Below are positions 21,901-23,244 of a stretch of DNA of 23,244 nucleotides, piece by piece (the first letter of the stretch is position 1; every line of letters starts with the position of its first letter). A model generated the notes under the pieces. The model had not been told where the DNA came from and did not search any database. It saw only the letters and a list, made by a program, of their open reading frames with translations. The position numbers and the translations under genes are program-made. Origin of the DNA: a virus. Location: positions 1 through 23,244 of IMG/VR virus record IMGVR_UViG_3300045738_000564; one strand, given 5' to 3'.

Positions 21901-23244
21901 GTCTCAAAGACAATAAATTTGAATTATCATCAAAAAATCTATTTTATGGAGTAGATAAAGAAAGACCAGATGATGGTACTATTTCTTGGACTATTGCCGG
22001 TGATGGGACAGCGTATTCAATAAATAATTTTTTAGGTACATTAGATGAAAACGATAGGGCAGGGATACACATGACAAGATACTCAAAATATCACTCTGCT
22101 GGTTTAACAAGTAAAATTGGTTTGTATGCCAATCACATTGGGCCCCCACATACAGGAAAGGGTGGAACTCCAAAAGGTGCACCAACAACAAGTCCAGATT
22201 ATTTTACACTTGGGTATCAATATCTTGGTCATGATGATCTACGCAATGCGTATGGGGTTAAACCATCAGATACCCTTCATTGGAGATCATATAAAAGTAA
22301 GGCAGCATCCATAGGTGGAGATGATATTTGGTTTCCGGCTTCAGGGATATTAAATTATTCTTGGAAGTTTTGGGATCCAGCAAATAAGAAATTAGTCGAT
22401 TATATCGGCCCGGCCGGGATAACCCAACTGCAGAAATTTGTTGACTCTGATGGTATTTCAGGTTTAGAAAATAATATTTTCACTATTGGAAAAGGTTCTC
22501 ATGGTAATTTAAATCCCAGGCAGGCTTTATTTTGGGAAGAAAGTGTATCACAAGACACTGAAATGACTGAGACACCATATCCAATCCTGTCAGGAATATT
22601 ACCAGGAAGTACTAAAATAACACCAGTCACAGTAATTTCATTATTAAAAAATGGAAAATGGTCAATTGGACATGGAACAGCACCACGAAGTTCTGAAGAT
22701 ATAAATTTTCTTGTATTACCATATCAGGGTCTTGATATTGAAACTTCTTATGGTAAAGACCTTGGTAGTAATCCTTGGCCAATTGATGATACAAAAAGTT
22801 TTTCTTCACTTATAAGACATTCTTGGAGATTTTTTGATAAATCACATAAAGATAAAAAAGATCCATATTGGGATGATTTTAAAGCTGTTGAGATGGAGTT
22901 TCCAGCGGAGCATATGGAAGCCGAGTTTGAAGATACTGTTGGTAATCTAATAGACAGTGGGAAAGTTTTTACAATTAATAAGAGAGCGTCTCAAGGTCTT
23001 GATTTTACTGGCCAACCATCAGGAAATTTACTTAAACGTTATTCTACTTTAACTTATGGTAATCTAAATAAAAATGTAGGGTATACGTCTAATAAGGGGA
23101 TCAATTTAAAGGCCTGGCCAGGAGTACCAATATCACCTTCAGAATTTAATAGTTCCGACACCCATGGCGGATCAGGAAATAGTTTAGCAGATATGAAAAA
23201 TTTCAATGATAGAAGAGAATCGCAGAAGACAATTAAAGCTATAG
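18981..23244 (+). CDS. Very large unrecognised virion-cluster protein, 3' partial
   Basis: One uninterrupted frame of 1421 codons runs from the ATG at 18981 to the right edge without a stop. The start overlaps nothing but follows the tape measure stop by three bases, with an AGAGATAG leader as a weak ribosome binding site. Residues 89-121, 122-154 and 182-214 are three 33-residue repeats (NLSQIKGRHGG, PPHP, HSLLDDGAG). FKWTxYxNVG occurs at 13 and 171. SLADMK occurs at 239 and again at 1401, near the edge. SDFM/EDFM-type segments recur between about 260 and 410, and SW.F.D-type segments near the end (SWKFWDP, SWRFFDK). The remainder is rich in Gly, Pro, Ser, Tyr and Trp, with no membrane span or signal peptide. 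I do not recognise a family. Position suggests a tail or baseplate structural protein. Confidence 0.85.
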   Translation, partial: MSLKNLTENLKNFKWTNYGNVGNNSAPPSNGGNLEPPEPITDQKKKLVYTGPPIPKSTREIKKTIPPIKDVNLSKTISIIEKDTKNLMNLSQIKGRHGGTKEGGLPPHPKGHSLLDDGAGENLSQIKGRHGGFEGGGQPPHPEEHSLLDDGAGVPQPSNGLITLTKDLVNFKWTDYDNVGDNLSQTGGRHGGTLPGGQPPHQPEHSQFDDGAGTPQSFYDGHSSVVTGQKTFERPNPKSLADMKSKFGPLETQPTERGPYGVSDFMDGTMQGQGFISPGGPPLGFTVDMGVSEYAIGDPLNYALTPLSHTIAAVNSGGPHGSVPVQTLNISPVAPNAWAEDFMTTPLANYVSQYSEPVDSLTHEVTMITLTGPTAPDSYQTELNVIPKIDGAHGSDFMTLPISGYPGLYVGSQGDIVPIIPSVLGLGESDSIAATWPDKIFHQLGNLQDPKYYRVYDHHFLPTIENFNHISLLTDLFENESTSVAAEKWKDGSVHIGTQDWAAPVGGGVTSWANLMPITPRYSMFRDAQGNYQVPTLFPHEWTNQPTFNVLGGYPESTYGGGYTINSQFGFSWNDLAGWFMETIDDSGQGDATNYSSAHGAYSFEIGPESTDLYESMPKYHLDTPLTIKWHLIDKESEEWPYKQFGFSNSPEDSFNEGSLGITTSTGALVYATQPFIRRQAGQGYLDGRGTGVVGADHLATVIARIEEDTTRINAWLNTPAGKNWHNNQYTLQNLNPRPETRTYNPGSLLISLVPHLHGQRHLSGFFGIFGPGKYGDLGTDKDYHEDDDDAPIWGYGRIGSGAENTFKHSRLTRLTKLRINLDPEGPSALSIAYDEASTAGVEGEGSLTWDLIRETALVIEDWSSTNLGRTPKTPSHDVKSQLGAYGETRIYTTLAGRQRGFPKSQWWLQASHSPTRTEPKKSFFVSSYAGLFWAQSYGNLGNEYSNLVNRKWAYLDPNSYDKLSVEQRTYGVGLKDNKFELSSKNLFYGVDKERPDDGTISWTIAGDGTAYSINNFLGTLDENDRAGIHMTRYSKYHSAGLTSKIGLYANHIGPPHTGKGGTPKGAPTTSPDYFTLGYQYLGHDDLRNAYGVKPSDTLHWRSYKSKAASIGGDDIWFPASGILNYSWKFWDPANKKLVDYIGPAGITQLQKFVDSDGISGLENNIFTIGKGSHGNLNPRQALFWEESVSQDTEMTETPYPILSGILPGSTKITPVTVISLLKNGKWSIGHGTAPRSSEDINFLVLPYQGLDIETSYGKDLGSNPWPIDDTKSFSSLIRHSWRFFDKSHKDKKDPYWDDFKAVEMEFPAEHMEAEFEDTVGNLIDSGKVFTINKRASQGLDFTGQPSGNLLKRYSTLTYGNLNKNVGYTSNKGINLKAWPGVPISPSEFNSSDTHGGSGNSLADMKNFNDRRESQKTIKAI
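19245..19622 (+). repeat. Three 33-residue repeats (19245-19343, 19344-19442, 19524-19622)
   Basis: Two units are directly tandem and a third follows after an 81-base spacer. Each is exactly 99 bases and encodes NLSQ..GRHGG, then a Gly-rich link, PPHP or PPHQ, then HS.LDDGAG. The spacer contains a second copy of the FKWT.Y.NVG segment that also opens the protein at residue 13. Codon differences between units show they are not freshly duplicated. Confidence 0.9.

Noticed and set aside
1-23244. tRNA genes, CRISPR arrays, insertion sequences and integrase/att sites.
   Set aside because: No cloverleaf, regularly spaced repeats, transposase motif or terminal inverted repeat was found on reading the window; the protein repeats are within coding genes.

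Overview
This window looks like part of the late, virion-morphogenesis region of a lytic contractile-tailed (T4-like) bacteriophage. The reasons are a recognisable T4-type tail sheath, a tail tube protein of exactly T4 gp19 length (163 residues), a T4-type baseplate/tail-chaperone protein, a tape-measure protein and an array of fibre-like virion proteins. The DNA is AT-rich and codon usage follows. The fibre modules (DLGSxxxxWxxLY, H..DHSxV..TAG.GL.GGG, S74 chaperone) are of the type common in phages of marine bacteria. The host cannot be read from the sequence; an AT-rich marine bacterium is an inference.

Every supported gene is on the + strand, packed with 0-180 base gaps, and no gene-free stretch exceeds 300 bases. 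Left part (1-10725): eight fibre or surface-type proteins plus one small unknown. These are a partial fibre protein running in from the left edge, three small proteins (1530-2401), a 1050-residue and a 366-residue fibre-like protein, a 759-residue modular fibre, a 66-residue unknown, a compact three-way-junction RNA element (9277-9334), and a 456-residue fibre ending in a self-cleaving S74 intramolecular chaperone. Several share repeated modules, so the region looks like an adsorption-apparatus array built by duplication and exchange.

Middle part (10782-14821): a coiled-coil protein, the tail sheath, a strong terminator, the tail tube and a 59-residue holin-like membrane protein, followed by a second terminator-like hairpin. 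Right part (14940-23244): a T4-baseplate/tail-chaperone family protein whose 3' end overlaps a start-codonless second frame at a run of seven T (a likely programmed frameshift), a small basic protein, a 904-residue tape measure protein, and an open frame of more than 1420 codons that runs off the right edge and is not recognised.

The working picture is tail assembly. The chaperone (short and frameshifted forms) would coat the tape measure while tube and sheath polymerise around it. The fibre genes supply the adsorption apparatus. A decamer GATATTTATA stands 32-65 bases before four start codons, with two near-matches, and is the best candidate for the late promoter. It is the reverse complement of the T4 late element rather than the T4 element itself.

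Most notable observations: the frameshift candidate upstream of the tape measure, the inverted late-promoter-like motif, the structured RNA between two fibre genes, and the very large unrecognised protein with 33-residue repeats.
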